From the NCBI GenBank assembly GCA_964019695.1, contig OZ026525.1, positions 86,190,279 to 86,254,278 of the forward strand: 64,000 nucleotides of DNA, in the 5' to 3' direction. The notes beneath the pieces were generated by a model. It worked only from the letters and a program-made list of their open reading frames with translations. It had not been told where the DNA came from and searched no databases. Position 1 is the first letter of the stretch. Every line of letters starts with the position of its first letter. Positions 52,791 to 63,873 of this stretch are shown one piece after another. A program made the position numbers and the translations under genes. Origin of the DNA: Loripinus fragilis. Taxonomy: Eukaryota; Mollusca; Bivalvia; Lucinida; Lucinidae.

Positions 52791-53715
52791 CTTCAGACTC
52801 TATCATGGTTCCGACTTAAAGACTTATCTATAGATGAGATGTTTGGGGCCTGATGCTTTGGCTGTTGTCAGGCCCATCCGGGTTTACCTGTCGGATTTCT
52901 TTTGCTCTGGTATTCAGTTCAGCGATAAGTAAGGGGTCTTTCATGCAAACCAGACATCTATGTGTCTTGATCCACATCTGAACTAAGGGTGAGGTTGGTG
53001 CACCGTTAAACTGGTTTAAGCCATCCAGGAAAATATTTTACTGACCGTTCGAAGGCGGTACTTCTTTTGTGGAGTTTTTATGTTTTTTTCTGTCTTGTGT
53101 TTGCTATGCCTTTGTGCGCGTTTGTTTATATGTGCCTTGTGGTCACCTGCTGGGAAAGGGCTGACCTCTTGGCTCTCCACTGTGGTGCCTAACTGTGAGT
53201 TTGTCACTTTCCCATTGGTATCCTGGGTCAGGTGTGGTACTTGATTGTATCGATTCCTGATCTTTGCACCCTTACTTACTTTTATGAACTGTTGAATCCT
53301 TATCTTTGCTGTATCTCCTTTTTATATCTTGATTTATGTGTTCTGGGAGATAATTCATGGATAAGTTAGGGTTTTTTCATGCATACCAAACATCTATGTG
53401 TCTTGATCCACATCTGAACTATGCAAGGGTGAGGTAAGCGCTGTGAAAGCCCTCCAGTAAAAGTATTTTTACTGACCGTTCCAAGGCAGTGGTTCTTTTG
53501 TGGATCATTTTTGTTATTTATGCTTCGTGTTTGTCATGTTTTCTTGTCTGTTCATTGAAGCCTTGTGGTCACCTGCTAGGAAAGGGCTGGCCTATTGGCT
53601 CTCATGTATTTGATGATTTATTGTGTTTTGGTCACTTTCCCGTGTGGTGTCCTGGGTCAGATGTGCTGCTTGATTGTATCGATTCCTGATCTTTGCCTTC
53701 TTTCTTACTTTATTA
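52791..53715 (+). repeat. Two F1 3' UTRs in tandem
   Basis: 52791-53285 is the 3' UTR of copy B, with the hairpin GGCCTGATGC...GTCAGGCC near 52840 and the end GATCTTTGCACCCTTACTTA. 53290-53715 is a second tail in the same orientation, from CTGTTGAATCC to GATCTTTGCCTTCTTTCTTA. Confidence 0.82.
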
Positions 53716-54134
53716 TGTTTTATGTTGCATGCGCTGTGATATTTGTTATATTTTTTCATATGGAGTAAAAGCCCTACAGGGCGTATGTTTGTATGTTTAT
53801 CATGTTCGACGTTATTTAAATCTCCTATATCTATGTCTAGGGAAACAGTTAAATAATTTAACATACTGTGATGAAACAAAGAAAATTGCTCTCAACTTAC
53901 AGACCAATTGCGAAGCAGGAACGCTGAAAAAGTTACGCACATCAAAGGAAACCACTGTATCAAGCATTGATTCTCTACAATTGTGTCCCTTTTGAAATTG
54001 GAACTTCTCTTAAAGAGCAGTTCCTTGTTGTTTGGGAAATCACTTTTACCACATTAGGTGAGCTCCCTTGAGTGTTACTTTTTTATTACGTACGTGCGTA
54101 TACTGCGTAATGGGAGCTAAGACAATGCAGACAG

Positions 54135-54310
54135 TGAGACAATCCGAGCTAAAGAAAATACCTTGTTGGGCCACAGTGTGTCCAGGCTAATACAAACATC
54201 AGGCACTGATCCAACAATGAAAGGACACACGATGTGAGCAACAACAGACAATGAATAAACAACAACAGAATCATTGCCTTAGAATGTGCAGCAGCCAAGG
54301 CCAATGTGCC
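54135..54310 (-). repeat. F2 tail with internal deletion
   Basis: CCGAGCTAAAGAAAATACCT, CAGGCACTGATCCAACAATG, then AACAACAACAGAATCATTGC. The central half of the tail is missing. Confidence 0.65.
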
Positions 54311-54319
54311 TTAAAAAAT

Positions 54320-54890
54320 TAAGGTGAAATTTTAGATAAACTTAAAGCTAGAGAGTTTAATGCGACCAGTTTGTCCACTTATGATTTTTCTACTCTTTAC
54401 ACTACTTTACCTCATAATTTGATTAAAGATAAACTTATTGATCTTCAATAGAGAAGGCTCTCCTTACCTTGCATGTAACGACAGAAACGCTTTTTTACTT
54501 CGGAAAAACCTAAAAAAAAATAGCATGCATGGTCTTGTCAAGATGTATGTGATGCGCTGACCTTTTTGTTGGACAACACTTTTATTCGATTTGGCATCAA
54601 GCCGTATAGACAAGTAGTTGGGATTCCTATGGGCACCAATTGTTCTCCCCTGGTTGCTGATTTATTCTTGTTTTGTTATGAGAGGGACTTTATGATGTCT
54701 CTTTCTGATGATAAGCAGGCTGATATTATTTAGGCTTTTAACCCTACATCCAGATATTTCGACGATATTTTAAGCATTAATAATGTTTATTTTGACAATA
54801 TGGTAAGTCAAATATACCCTTCAGAGCCCCAACTTAATAAAGCCAATACCTCTTATACCAAAGCCGTGTTTTTAGACTTGGGTCAGGCCT
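54320..54890 (+). pseudogene. F1-type Penelope-like RT copy C (catalytic core)
   Basis: Reads GEILDKLKAREFNATSLSTY into DFSTLYTTLPHNLIKDKLID, a 15-20 base deletion and stop, then VCDALTFLLDN, VVGIPMGTNCSPLVADLFLF, and RYFDDIL. It stops at AVFLDL, where the sequence jumps to GQASDSM of an F2 tail. There are in-frame stops after LIDLQ and DII. Confidence 0.87.
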
Positions 54891-55480
54891 CAGACTCTAT
54901 GTCAGCTCTGATGTAAAGCTTTAATCGGTGGGTTGGTGCCTGATGCTTATCTGTAGCTGGACCCACCATGGCTCAACTTGATGTTTTCTTTAGCTCTGAC
55001 TATCTGTGAGTCATGAACCCTTTTCTTTGTTTCATCATGGTGTGCTAATTTGATAAGAGTGTTTCTTTATGATGATACATTGCATTAGTTAGTAGGCCTC
55101 CATGCGAGCTGAACATTTCGTGTACTTCAACAACAGCAGAATCTAGGGCGAAGATTTAGTGCCAGTGAGATGGATTTAAGCCCCCCGGTGGCTTGGGCTG
55201 CTGTCCGTTCTAAGGTGGTGGTTCTGTTGTTGTTGACTTTTTGTTTATTGCTACTCCCATTGTAGGAGTCTGTAATTGTTCTATGTTTTGTTGTGCGTTA
55301 CCTTATGTCCATTCTAGTATTGCAATCATCTTGATGAGGAAGAGAGAGCTGGTTACTTTGCTTAATTTGTCTTTGTCTTCCTGGTGTCTCGTCATGGTTG
55401 AGTGGCTCTTCCTCGCGGTGCAATTGTGTTGTCTGCGGTTTGTGATTGTGGTATTTCCTGATCCTACTCACTAATTTTTG
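54890..55480 (+). mobile_element. F2 tail joined to copy C
   Basis: Starts at GGGTCAGGCCTCAGACTCT, close to the start of the tail at 50335-50945. It ends TTTCCTGATCCTACTCACTA. It contains the GGTGCCTGATGCTTATCTG hairpin region. Confidence 0.82.
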
Positions 55481-55483
55481 CTT

Positions 55484-56046
55484 AATACTGATAAAAGTAG
55501 GAAAAGGGCAAATATCTGGAATCGATACAATCAAGCACCACACCTGACCCAGGATACCAATGGGAAAGTAACAACTTCACAATTAGACATCACAAACGAG
55601 AGCCAAGAGGTCAGCTCTTTCCCAGCAGGTGACCACAAGGCATCAATAAACAGATATGCACGAAATCATAACAAAAACAACACAGAAATAACATAAATGA
55701 TCCACAAGAGAAGCACCACCTTGGAAAGGTCAGCAAAATATTTTACTGGAGGGCTTAAACCGGTATTACGTTGCGCTAACCTCACCCTTAGTTCAGATGT
55801 GGATCAAGACAAATAGATGTTTGGTTTGAATGAAAGGTCCCTAACTTATCAATGCATCATCTCCTAGAATGTATAAATCAAGATATAAAAAGGAGATAAA
55901 GCAAAGATAAGGACTCAACAGTAAATAAAACTGAATACCGGAGCAAAAGAAATCCAACAGGTAAACCCCGGTGGGCCTGACAACAGCCGAAGCATCAGGT
56001 TCCTTACCATCTCATCAATAGATAAGTCCTTAAGTCGGAACCGTCA
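55484..56046 (-). mobile_element. F1 tail, tail to tail with the preceding F2 tail
   Basis: Minus strand, from ATGACGGTTCCGACTTAAG (last RT codons) through the hairpin to the AAATATCTGGAATCGATAC end. Its 3' end abuts the 3' end of the F2 tail at 55480. Confidence 0.85.
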
Positions 56047-56718
56047 TAAATCCTTATTTTGAACAAATGGTAAGTCAGATATATTACACTGAACTCCAGT
56101 TAAATAAGACTAATTCCTCAGATACTGAAGCCCCTTTTTGGACTTGGACTTGTCCATTACTCCTGGCATAGTTTAATCTAAAATTTATGACAAACCAGAT
56201 GATTTTAATTTTGAAGTAGTTAATCTTCCATTTCTTGATAAAGATGTTCCTCGCTCCCTTTCCTATGGTGTAAAGATTTCACAACTTATTCGTTTTGCGA
56301 GAGTATGTTCTAGTTTTGATGACTTCAATAACAGAAGCAAATTTTTGACTTCTTAATTATTAAAACAAGGTTATCAATACCATAAATTTCGTAAAGCTTT
56401 TTCTAAATTGTATTACAGACACTCAGGGTTGGTTGTTAAATACAATATTTGTTTAAAACTCTTCTGCAAAAATGCATATCAGAACCTGTATTTTATGGAG
56501 ATTTAGTTTATAAATTTAAAAGAATTGTTGGAAAGCCTGGTTTTAGTGATCAATTTAAAAAGATAATTAAACATTATAAAAGAGTGGGATACAACATTGA
56601 TAATATGCGACAGTCTGCATGACTGGTTGTAAACCCAATCATGAATTATAGCTATGGTTTCCTCTTTAATTGCAAGGCGGTGGGTCAGGCCTCAGACTCA
56701 ATGATGGCCCTTACGTAA
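56047..56718 (+). pseudogene. F2 Penelope-like RT copy D (thumb and C-terminus)
   Basis: Divergent from F1: NLPFLDKDVPRSLSYGVKIS, QLIRFARVCSSFDDFNNRSK, SEPVFYGDLVYKFKRIVGKP, HYKRVGYNIDNMRQSA, stop, LVVNPIMNYSYGFLFNCKAV, then GQASDSMMALT. It proves that F2 encodes its own RT and shares the GQxSDSMM C-terminus with F1. The catalytic domain is absent, and there are stops after FLTS and QSA. Confidence 0.87.
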
Positions 56719-57290
56719 AGTTTTAATCTGTTGGTAGGTGCATGATGCTTGTTCTTAGCTGGGCCCACCGTAGCTCAACTTGAGGTTTTCTTTAGCTCTG
56801 ACTATTTGTGAGTCATGAGCCCTTTTCTTTGTTTCATCATAGTGTGTTAATTTGATTAGATTGATTCTCTGTGATGATGCTTTGCATTAGTTAGGAAGCC
56901 TTTGTGTGAGCTTAATATTTTTGCGTATTAACAACAGCAGAATCTGGGGCGAAGGTTTGGTGCCAGTAAATGCATTTAAGCCCCCCCCCCCCATGGGTAG
57001 CTAAGGCTGCTGTACGTTCTTAGGCGGTGGATCTGTTGTTGTTGATCTATTGTTTTATGTACCTCCCATTGTTTATGGGGGTTCCGTGTTGGTCTTTGTT
57101 TTGGTATGCACTACTTTATGTCCTTTCTAGTTTTGCAATCATCTTGTCGAGGAAGAGAGAGCTGGTTGCTTTGTTTTTATTGTCTTTTTGGATGTCTTGT
57201 TACTGTAAATGTCCTGTAGCTCTTCCTCACGGAGCCGTGGGTTTGTCTGCAGTTTGTGGTTGCGGTATTTCCTGATTAGACTCACTTTTT
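56719..57290 (+). repeat. F2 3' UTR of copy D
   Basis: GCATGATGCTTGTTCTTAGC hairpin region, AGCTCTGACTATTTGTGAGT, a C-run at 56982-56992, and the end GCGGTATTTCCTGATTAGAC. Confidence 0.82.
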
Positions 57291-57341
57291 TTATTATTAT
57301 CTTTTGATGTCACACTATCGTACATTGTAAAGCATAGCAAA

Positions 57342-57344
<3 letters not shown>

Positions 57345-57397
<53 letters not shown>
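57345..57397 (+). repeat. CT dinucleotide microsatellite
   Basis: A pure (CT)n of about 52 bases. The Arg-Glu repeat ORF on the other strand is an artefact of it. Confidence 0.97.
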
Positions 57398-57398
<1 letters not shown>

Positions 57399-57619
57399 AA
57401 TCTGATCATCTTAAATACTCATTCACGTAGGTTCACTACAATATCTAACTTTATTTGTTCATTTTTCATTCATCCAGCAATAATGTACACTAAATGTTTT
57501 TTGGAGATGACAACATATAAGCTCAATGCTTACCGTCAAATCCTAAAAATATTGTATGCGTGTGCTAAATGTACTGTAAATAAGTTAGTGTTTAAACCAA
57601 TAGTAAGGATACCATTGCA

Positions 57620-58063
57620 AAGTAAGTAAGGGTGCAAAGATCAGGAATCGATACAATCAAGTACAATACCTGGCCCAGGATACCAATGGGAAAGTGACAA
57701 ACTCACAGTTGGACACCACAAACGAGAGCCAAGAGGTCAGCCCTTTCCCAGCAGATGACCACAAGGCACATATAAACAGACGCACACAAAGGCATAGAAA
57801 ACACACGACAGAAAAAAACATAAAAGACCCACAAAAGAAGTACTGCCTTGGAACAGTCAGTAAAATATTTTACTGGAGGGCTTAAACCGGTTTCACGGTG
57901 CCAACCTCACCCTTAATTCAGATGTGGATCAAGACACTTAGATGTTTGGTTTGCATGAAAGACCCCTAACTTATCAATGCATCAGTTCCTAGAACATGTA
58001 AATCAAAAAATAACAAGGAGATAAAGCAAAGATAAGGACTCAACAGTAAATCGAACTGAATGA
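57620..58063 (-). mobile_element. F1 tail, 5'-truncated
   Basis: GTAAGTAAGGGTGCAAAGATCAG at the left is the F1 3' end (minus). It runs through TTTACTGGAGGGCTTAAACC to TCGAACTGAATG, where other sequence begins. Confidence 0.85.
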
Positions 58064-58274
58064 TTTTTTTTCTTTTACTATTGAATGAAGCCCCGTAAAT
58101 GATACTTTCAATACAATGTAGACCCAGACGAGATATTACACTCACTATATACACCACCCAAGACGTTTGAGCTCTTGACATGACAGATAAAATATTTAAC
58201 TGGTGTCCTGTTGCCATCGCATAATGGATATGTCTATGGAGGGAACCCAACCAGGGGACAAATATATTTCAATA

Positions 58275-58512
58275 TAGCACTTGTCCTGGAGGACGAGTGA
58301 CTTACAATTTTCACTTGTCTTGCAAACACATGCACTTGTCCTTAAAAAGTGTATGCAATAAAGAACATAAGGGAGTTATATGACTTTCTCTAGTAATTCT
58401 TCCCAAAGTACTCGTCCTGTAGGACGAGTGCTTTACAGGACGAGTGCTTTGGGAAGAATTACACTTCCTGCTTGATTTCACTCGTAATTAAGAGCGGGCG
58501 AGTGGAAGCGTG
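58275..58512. mobile_element. Inverted-repeat MITE with CTCGTCCTG motifs
   Basis: TTCTTCCCAAAGTACTCGTCC and its inverse around CTGTAGGACGAGTGCTTTAC. The CACTCGTCCT words resemble the subterminal repeats of the hAT at 12625, so it may be a derivative of that family. Confidence 0.6.
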
Positions 58513-59020
58513 GCTCAACTTGAGGTTTTCTTTAGCTCTGACTATCTGTGAGTCATGAGCCCTTTTCTTTGTTTCATCATGGTGTAGTAATTTGATTAGA
58601 GTGTTTTTCCATGATGATACATTGCATTAGTTAGATGGCCTCCATGCGAGCTGAACATTTTTTGTACTTCAACAACAGCAGAATCTAGGGCGAAGATTTG
58701 GTACCAGTAAAATGCATTTAAGCCCCCCCCCCCCGGTGGCTTAGGCTGCTGTCCGTTCCAAGGCGGTGGTTCTGTTGTTGTTGACTTTCTGTTTATTGTT
58801 ACTCCCATTGTGGGAGTCTGTAGTTGTTCTATGTTTTGTTGTACGTTACTTTATGTCCATTTTAGTATTGCAATCATCTTGATGGGGAAGAGAGAGCTGA
58901 TTGCTCTGCTTAATTTGTCTTCCTGGTGTCTCGTGATGGTTGAGCGGCTCTTCCTCACGGTGCCACGGGGTTGTCTGCAGTTTGTGATTGTGGTATTTCC
59001 TGATCATACTCATTAACTAT
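58505..59020 (+). mobile_element. F2 tail, 5'-truncated
   Basis: From GGCTCAACTTGAGGTTTTCT to GTATTTCCTGATCATACTCA. A C-run lies at 58724-58734. Near-identical to the tail at 54890-55480. Confidence 0.87.
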
Positions 59021-59379
59021 TTTTGTCCCCTGCCAACTAATAAAACACTTGTCGTGCTGTCAATCATAACATTTGAGAACATAACAAACCAACTATTTTT
59101 CTGAATTGGCTGTTTGACATCACTGTATCAACTATTACGTCAGATTTTAGTACTGAGCTGATAGCAGACACCCCCATGTGATTCACCGTATTAACTCTAA
59201 TAAAGGCCCTGACAGTGGTAATTAGTTAATGTCAGATAGACCTTCATACAAATTCTAACACACTCCAATTCAGTATACAAAATAAGAATGACAGTTAATA
59301 AGGCATTCACTACGTAGCTCGTATGCATGGCATAGAGGTGAAGTTGTAAAATTCTGTCTATCTATCTTATAAATAGGCG

Positions 59380-60300
59380 ATCATATCTGATCATTATCAT
59401 TATCAGAGGTGAGTGATTAATTTGGGTGAGTCATTTAAATCCACTGTGGTCTCATCTGTGACCACAGTCGGAGACAAACTATTCCAACTATATGTCTGGG
59501 GTCTGTAATACTTAGAGTTGCGTGATGACCTGGTGAGTCCTGATCTGTGACTTACTGAGACGGGGCCAAGTACTTGCTTTTATCAATAGACATAGTCCGC
59601 GATGAATCTTGAGGGGGAAAAAGTGGAGAGGACTGATCTCTCCGGGCCTCAAGAGTTGGCCATTGCTGCTCATCAAGCATTTCCCCAACACTACTAGTGT
59701 TGCGCAACATCCTGCAAAACCAGTGGGCTGCCGTCCTCTGTACTTTCTCTACTTGTTGAATCTGAGTTGCAGAATAGGAGTTCCAAATTGATGCTGCATA
59801 CTCCAGTTTAGGGCGTACCAAAGTTGTGTATGCAACCATGCAACCTCATTAGTACTCCTAGCAAGCCAAATTCCTGCGAAGGTTGTATCCATCCGAAAGC
59901 CAAATTCCTGCGAAGGAAACCTAAAAAAGGGGAAAAAGTATGTAAGTATGGTCAGGAAATACCATAATCATACGCTGCAGACCAATCCACGGCACCGTGG
60001 GTAAGAGCCATTAATATCAGCCACAAGACACAAGTTTAGTTGTTTGGCCGAAATATCAGAGATATATGTTGACCTTAATCCATGTTCTCTGTGATAGCTA
60101 TGCCAAGATATTTTGCGAACTGATTTAGTGTGTAGTCGTGAAGCAGTGATTTGTTGGTGTGAATATTTTTAATATTTGCCGAGTCACTCTCATAGAGTGA
60201 CAAGTAGCAGCCATAAAAATCATTTGCCAATCACAATGGGTGGACCATCTCTTCGTTATGATATATCCCATATAGTAATCGAGTTTATGTAATAGCCTCA
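59380..60300 (-). pseudogene. LINE RT C-terminus, interrupted by an F2 tail
   Basis: 59839-59552 reads VAYTTLVRPKLEYAASIWNS, TQIQQVEKVQRTAAHWFCRM, EARRDQSSPLF and DKSKYLAPSQ; the same family as 45541-46947. The upstream part continues at 60040-60300 (minus), giving the AKYLG-like and HSMRVTR segments, with many stops. 59937-60040 is a foreign F2 3' end. The 3' flank 59380-59440 repeats the AGGCGATCATATCTGATCA motif of the other copy. Confidence 0.85.
59937..60040 (-). mobile_element. F2 3' end, ~100-bp insertion in a LINE
   Basis: GTAAGTATGGTCAGGAAATA to GGCACCGTGGGTAAGAGCC equals the last ~100 bases of F2. LINE sequence continues on both sides. Confidence 0.75.
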
Positions 60301-60419
60301 TGAGTATAAAACATGCTGGTTTCATATTCCCTTGATGAAACATGAACTCTACAAACAGGCTTGGTTGGGTCTCGGACCCAATAACTGAGTCCGAGGTTGG
60401 GTCTAGCAACTGGTTTACA

Positions 60420-61265
60420 TAATTCCCACTGGTGGTAAAGTCTTATTTACGCATACCGAAATGAATTCTGTTTAAAAGAATTGTCACTGAGACCTCAAGC
60501 TCCTTACATTTTGTCAAACGATTTTAGAATGACAAGATTTAGATAAATAAATTATAACCTAAATGTATACACGAAATGATTTTAATGAATTATTATTTAT
60601 TCTTTGATTAACTAACAAGGATCATTGACGGTTTGGGCCTCATACGCCTATTTTTCTGATTCCCAGAACGCTGCTTTTGAGCTTCTAGTGTGGTGCATGT
60701 AGTATCAGTGTAATAGGTGCATCTAATGGCAAGTGCCAGCAAGCAAAATATTTTCAAAATTTCTACGCATTCGAGAGTAATTGCGGGTAGAAAGGGGAAG
60801 GGGTCTGAAATTTCATGAAAATAAAAAGTGCTTTAAAAAGTGATTTCAGCACGTTTTCTTGATTTATTTGGTAGGCATGGTGATATCTACTAAACATACC
60901 ATATGCAGAGTATTAACGAATCACGATTATTGATGAAATTGTTTGTAAAACAAAACATGTTTTGTAATAGCATGTTTTGGGGAGATAGTTTAGAAGTTAC
61001 CTGTACATGTTTGACTACATGTACCGTAAATAATACAAAACTGAAAGCTCAACAAAAGAAATAAATATTTTTGAAGGAATGGAAGTGTCCCATTTAGCAT
61101 TGTAAAGTAAAACTGATTCTAACTAGATCCTTTGAATAGTACTTTTGCTTTGTTTAAAGGGCATAGCATGTTGAATGTATTTAAAGTGTCTGAATATTTA
61201 TGGTATACATATGCATGTATATCCCTATATGAGACAATATATTGAACACTTAAGTATTTACCTGC
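60420..61265. other. No feature recognised
   Basis: AT-rich, without repeats or ORFs that I can support. Just before it (60368-60404) lies a GGGTCTCGGACCC/GAGTCCGAGG inverted motif like the one at 30899. Confidence 0.45.
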
Positions 61266-61268
61266 TAT

Positions 61269-61487
61269 AACTCTTTGCATTCCAGTGGATAATTTTGTCA
61301 TCTGCAGTAGCCTTTTGCAAACAGTTTGAACCCAGATTAAGACCAACAGAATGGCGGTCTTGATCTGGATCCAAATTGTTTGACACCTTGATGGTGGTCC
61401 TGGGTGGTTTGTTTTTAAAAGCTTAATTTTGAAGAAAGTCAGCGGACGAAAATAAAAACAGGAACAATTCCCTAGCATGCAAAAAGA
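61269..61487. mobile_element. MITE family I, copy 2
   Basis: TAACTCTTTGCATTCCAGTG at the left, CCCTAGCATGCAAAAAG at the right. Inside, TTTGTCATCTGCAGTAGCC and GTCAGCGGACGAAAAT match 11953-12168. Confidence 0.65.
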
Positions 61488-61989
61488 TATGTACAGGACG
61501 TTTGCAAAATAATGTGTCATTTTATAACAGTGAGATTTTTTCTTATGAAAAATGCATAAAACCTTGCTAATTCTACTTTTATCTTTAAGTACTTTATATT
61601 AAACTAGCACAGAATACAAAGCAATTTAGGAGGTTGGGTCTAGAGAATTTCATTACTTTCATTAATTTCTTATTTGGTAGAAAAGGCATTTTATGGGCTT
61701 AGGCCCTGGGTTTTTGGGCTGCTGAACATCTTTCCCCCCCCCCCCCCCCTTGTGCCAGCAAGCCACTTCCATACAATGTGTAAAATATGGTAACACATAT
61801 ACATGCAAAAGCTTTTGCTGGCACACGGGGGGGAATGATATTTTAAAAAATGTTTTCGGATTTCTATATAGCTCAGTGTAAAACTGAAATTTTACATCTT
61901 TGAAGCATCTAATATCGAAAAGGGATTTCACAGCCATAAAGTACTCAGGTCAGGGTAGCTTCAAGGTGAAGAAAGGGACGATTGATAAA

Positions 61990-62165
61990 CTTTTATTTTT
62001 ACTGAAAACCATAGGCATTTACCCATAGCAAGTGTCAATGATCCTTTACTTGTCTGGGTCCGACAGGAGGCAGCTGAGGCGGCTCCGATCATCTATTGTT
62101 TGCTGAAAGACACGACTGTTATGCGACTAGCCAAAACGGAAGCACGTGTAGACCGGCGAAAGGTA
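61990..62165 (+). other. CpG-bearing open segment, possible exon
   Basis: One frame stays open from about 61990 to a GTAAAC donor-like site after CGGCGAAAG (62161). It includes EAAEAAPIIYCLLKDTTVMR and LAKTEARVDRRK. The 62070-62160 part has many CpGs compared with its surroundings and contains CACGTG. There is no in-frame ATG at a sensible start and no family that I recognise. It could be an exon or a promoter/5' UTR. Confidence 0.25.
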
Positions 62166-62534
62166 AACAAAATCTTGTCAAAAGGTTGTCAAACGTGTTC
62201 AGAACTTAAATGACAAAGAAGTAGTCTCTAATAGTACTTAGAAGTCATTTGAATATATTTTAAATGTTCATTGGTCCAAGTCAGCTTAGAAATAAATGTG
62301 CGTTGACAGCTATTTTGTCAGTGTCATATGTTTTCGTGGCCAATATTGAATATACAACAACAACAATATCAAGATAGATATTTACTAATGCTAGGTCAAA
62401 ACTGACAATCGTTTAATCAGGACCTATAATTGGGGAAAAAAATCACCCCAGGCAACCTCTCACCAGAGAAGTAAACTTAGCAACACAATCATCAGCAATT
62501 TCACCTGAGGAAATGATTCTCGAAGGGCATTTCA

Positions 62535-62665
62535 ATCCACAGGGGCCTGTATCCTATTTGTAAGGAAGTTTCTACAGAAGCCCGTATCCCTAGACTAAAG
62601 GTATAGTCCCTTATCTCTGGACTATGAGTCTAGGGATACAGACCCGTACCTGTAGACAGTCCACT
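62535..62665. mobile_element. Palindromic MITE (GTATCCCTAGACT)
   Basis: CCCGTATCCCTAGACTAAAG and GAGTCTAGGGATACAGACCC fold together. Outer GGCCTGTATCC/GGTACGGGTC-like words extend the stem. Confidence 0.6.
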
Positions 62666-62984
62666 GACGATTGGCAATGGGTACGGCTCTAAAATTACAG
62701 CTATATTTTGGTAACAATTATTTGACCGTTTGAGATATCTAATCCAACAAAACTTGTGTTGCAAATTCACATCTATTTGGTCGCCATCTTTGACAATTGA
62801 AAGGGACCCAGCGATCAATGGAAAGGGTAAATACATTCATTGTCGGTATCTGAACAGGCTGGCTTGAATATCACTTTGTCTGATACACAAAGACAGGTTT
62901 ACTCGCGCCATGGCTCAGTTATTTAAATTTGTCTGACAGGTTTTCTTGCACCACTGTACAATTCATAGCTGGGCATCCATCCAT

Positions 62985-63374
62985 CAGTGGTCTAGATAAG
63001 GATTTGGACCAAAGGGTATTTCACCCCCTACTTTTTAATTTAATGAGTATTTTACTCCATATTTAAAATATCAAATTGCAGAAAATGCAAAGCCTTGTAA
63101 AAAGACCCAATTATTTGCCTAACATATTTTGAAGAAAAGTTGCTTGTATCAAATGCATGTTGCATTTTTAGGAAAACTTCCAAGATTTATACAATTGGTG
63201 TATATTAATTAGTTTTTTCTTAATCAGAACTCAAAAAATCACCACATAAAATAAATATCAGCACTGAAACCTCAAAATGCAAAGGGTATTTTCAGCCTTC
63301 AATTTAATTTTCAATGCTGAATTCCAAAAAATCAATGCTGAAATACCCTTTACCCCCTCTTATCTGGAGCCCTG
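62985..63374. mobile_element. CAG-ended hAT-like MITE
   Basis: 390 bp from CAGTGGTCTAGATAAGG to CTTATCTGGAGCCCTG (inverted), flanked by CATCCAT (62978-62984 and 63375-63381). Subterminal AAAGGGTATTTCA is also inverted. Confidence 0.88.
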
Positions 63375-63873
63375 CATCCATTAAATATTAAATCCTATCA
63401 AGTCATCTGGTCAAAATGGCTCAAAGTCCATATTGTGCAGCAATTTTTTTTCTGCCGAATGCTGAGAGTATTAAGTTTTTCACTCAATCATCACGATCAA
63501 TGGAGACAGCTCAACTTTGAATGCTCAAGAAGTCGTTCAACTCTGACATAAGTAAGGTACAGTGAAATCCCGGAAATAAGTTTAAAGCAAGAAGAAATGG
63601 AAAGAGAGAAACAATATAAATTTCTGTTTACATTTTAGTCTGTTTCCTTCCATACATCTCTATATTAGCCATTGTTACCAGCAATTATTAGTGATCTAGC
63701 CTTGAAATAAGTATACTATTACTACCACAGTACATCAGTTTTCCACTGTCCAATATGGCGACTGAAATAAATGTGAAATTGCAACACAAGTTTTTGTTTG
63801 ATTAGATATCTCAAATGGTAAAATAAGTTACAACATGTACATGTATGTAATTAAAATTTTAGAGCGGTACCTA

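Noticed and set aside
52830..52900. Hammerhead ribozyme in the F1/F2 tails (CCTGATGCTT then GGATTTC), since Penelope-like elements can carry them
   Set aside because: The core needs CTGATGA and GAAA at fixed positions. Here the A is C in every copy of both families, and the second box is missing. I describe it only as a conserved hairpin.
57227..57409. Arg-Glu repeat ORF
   Set aside because: Artefact of the CT microsatellite.
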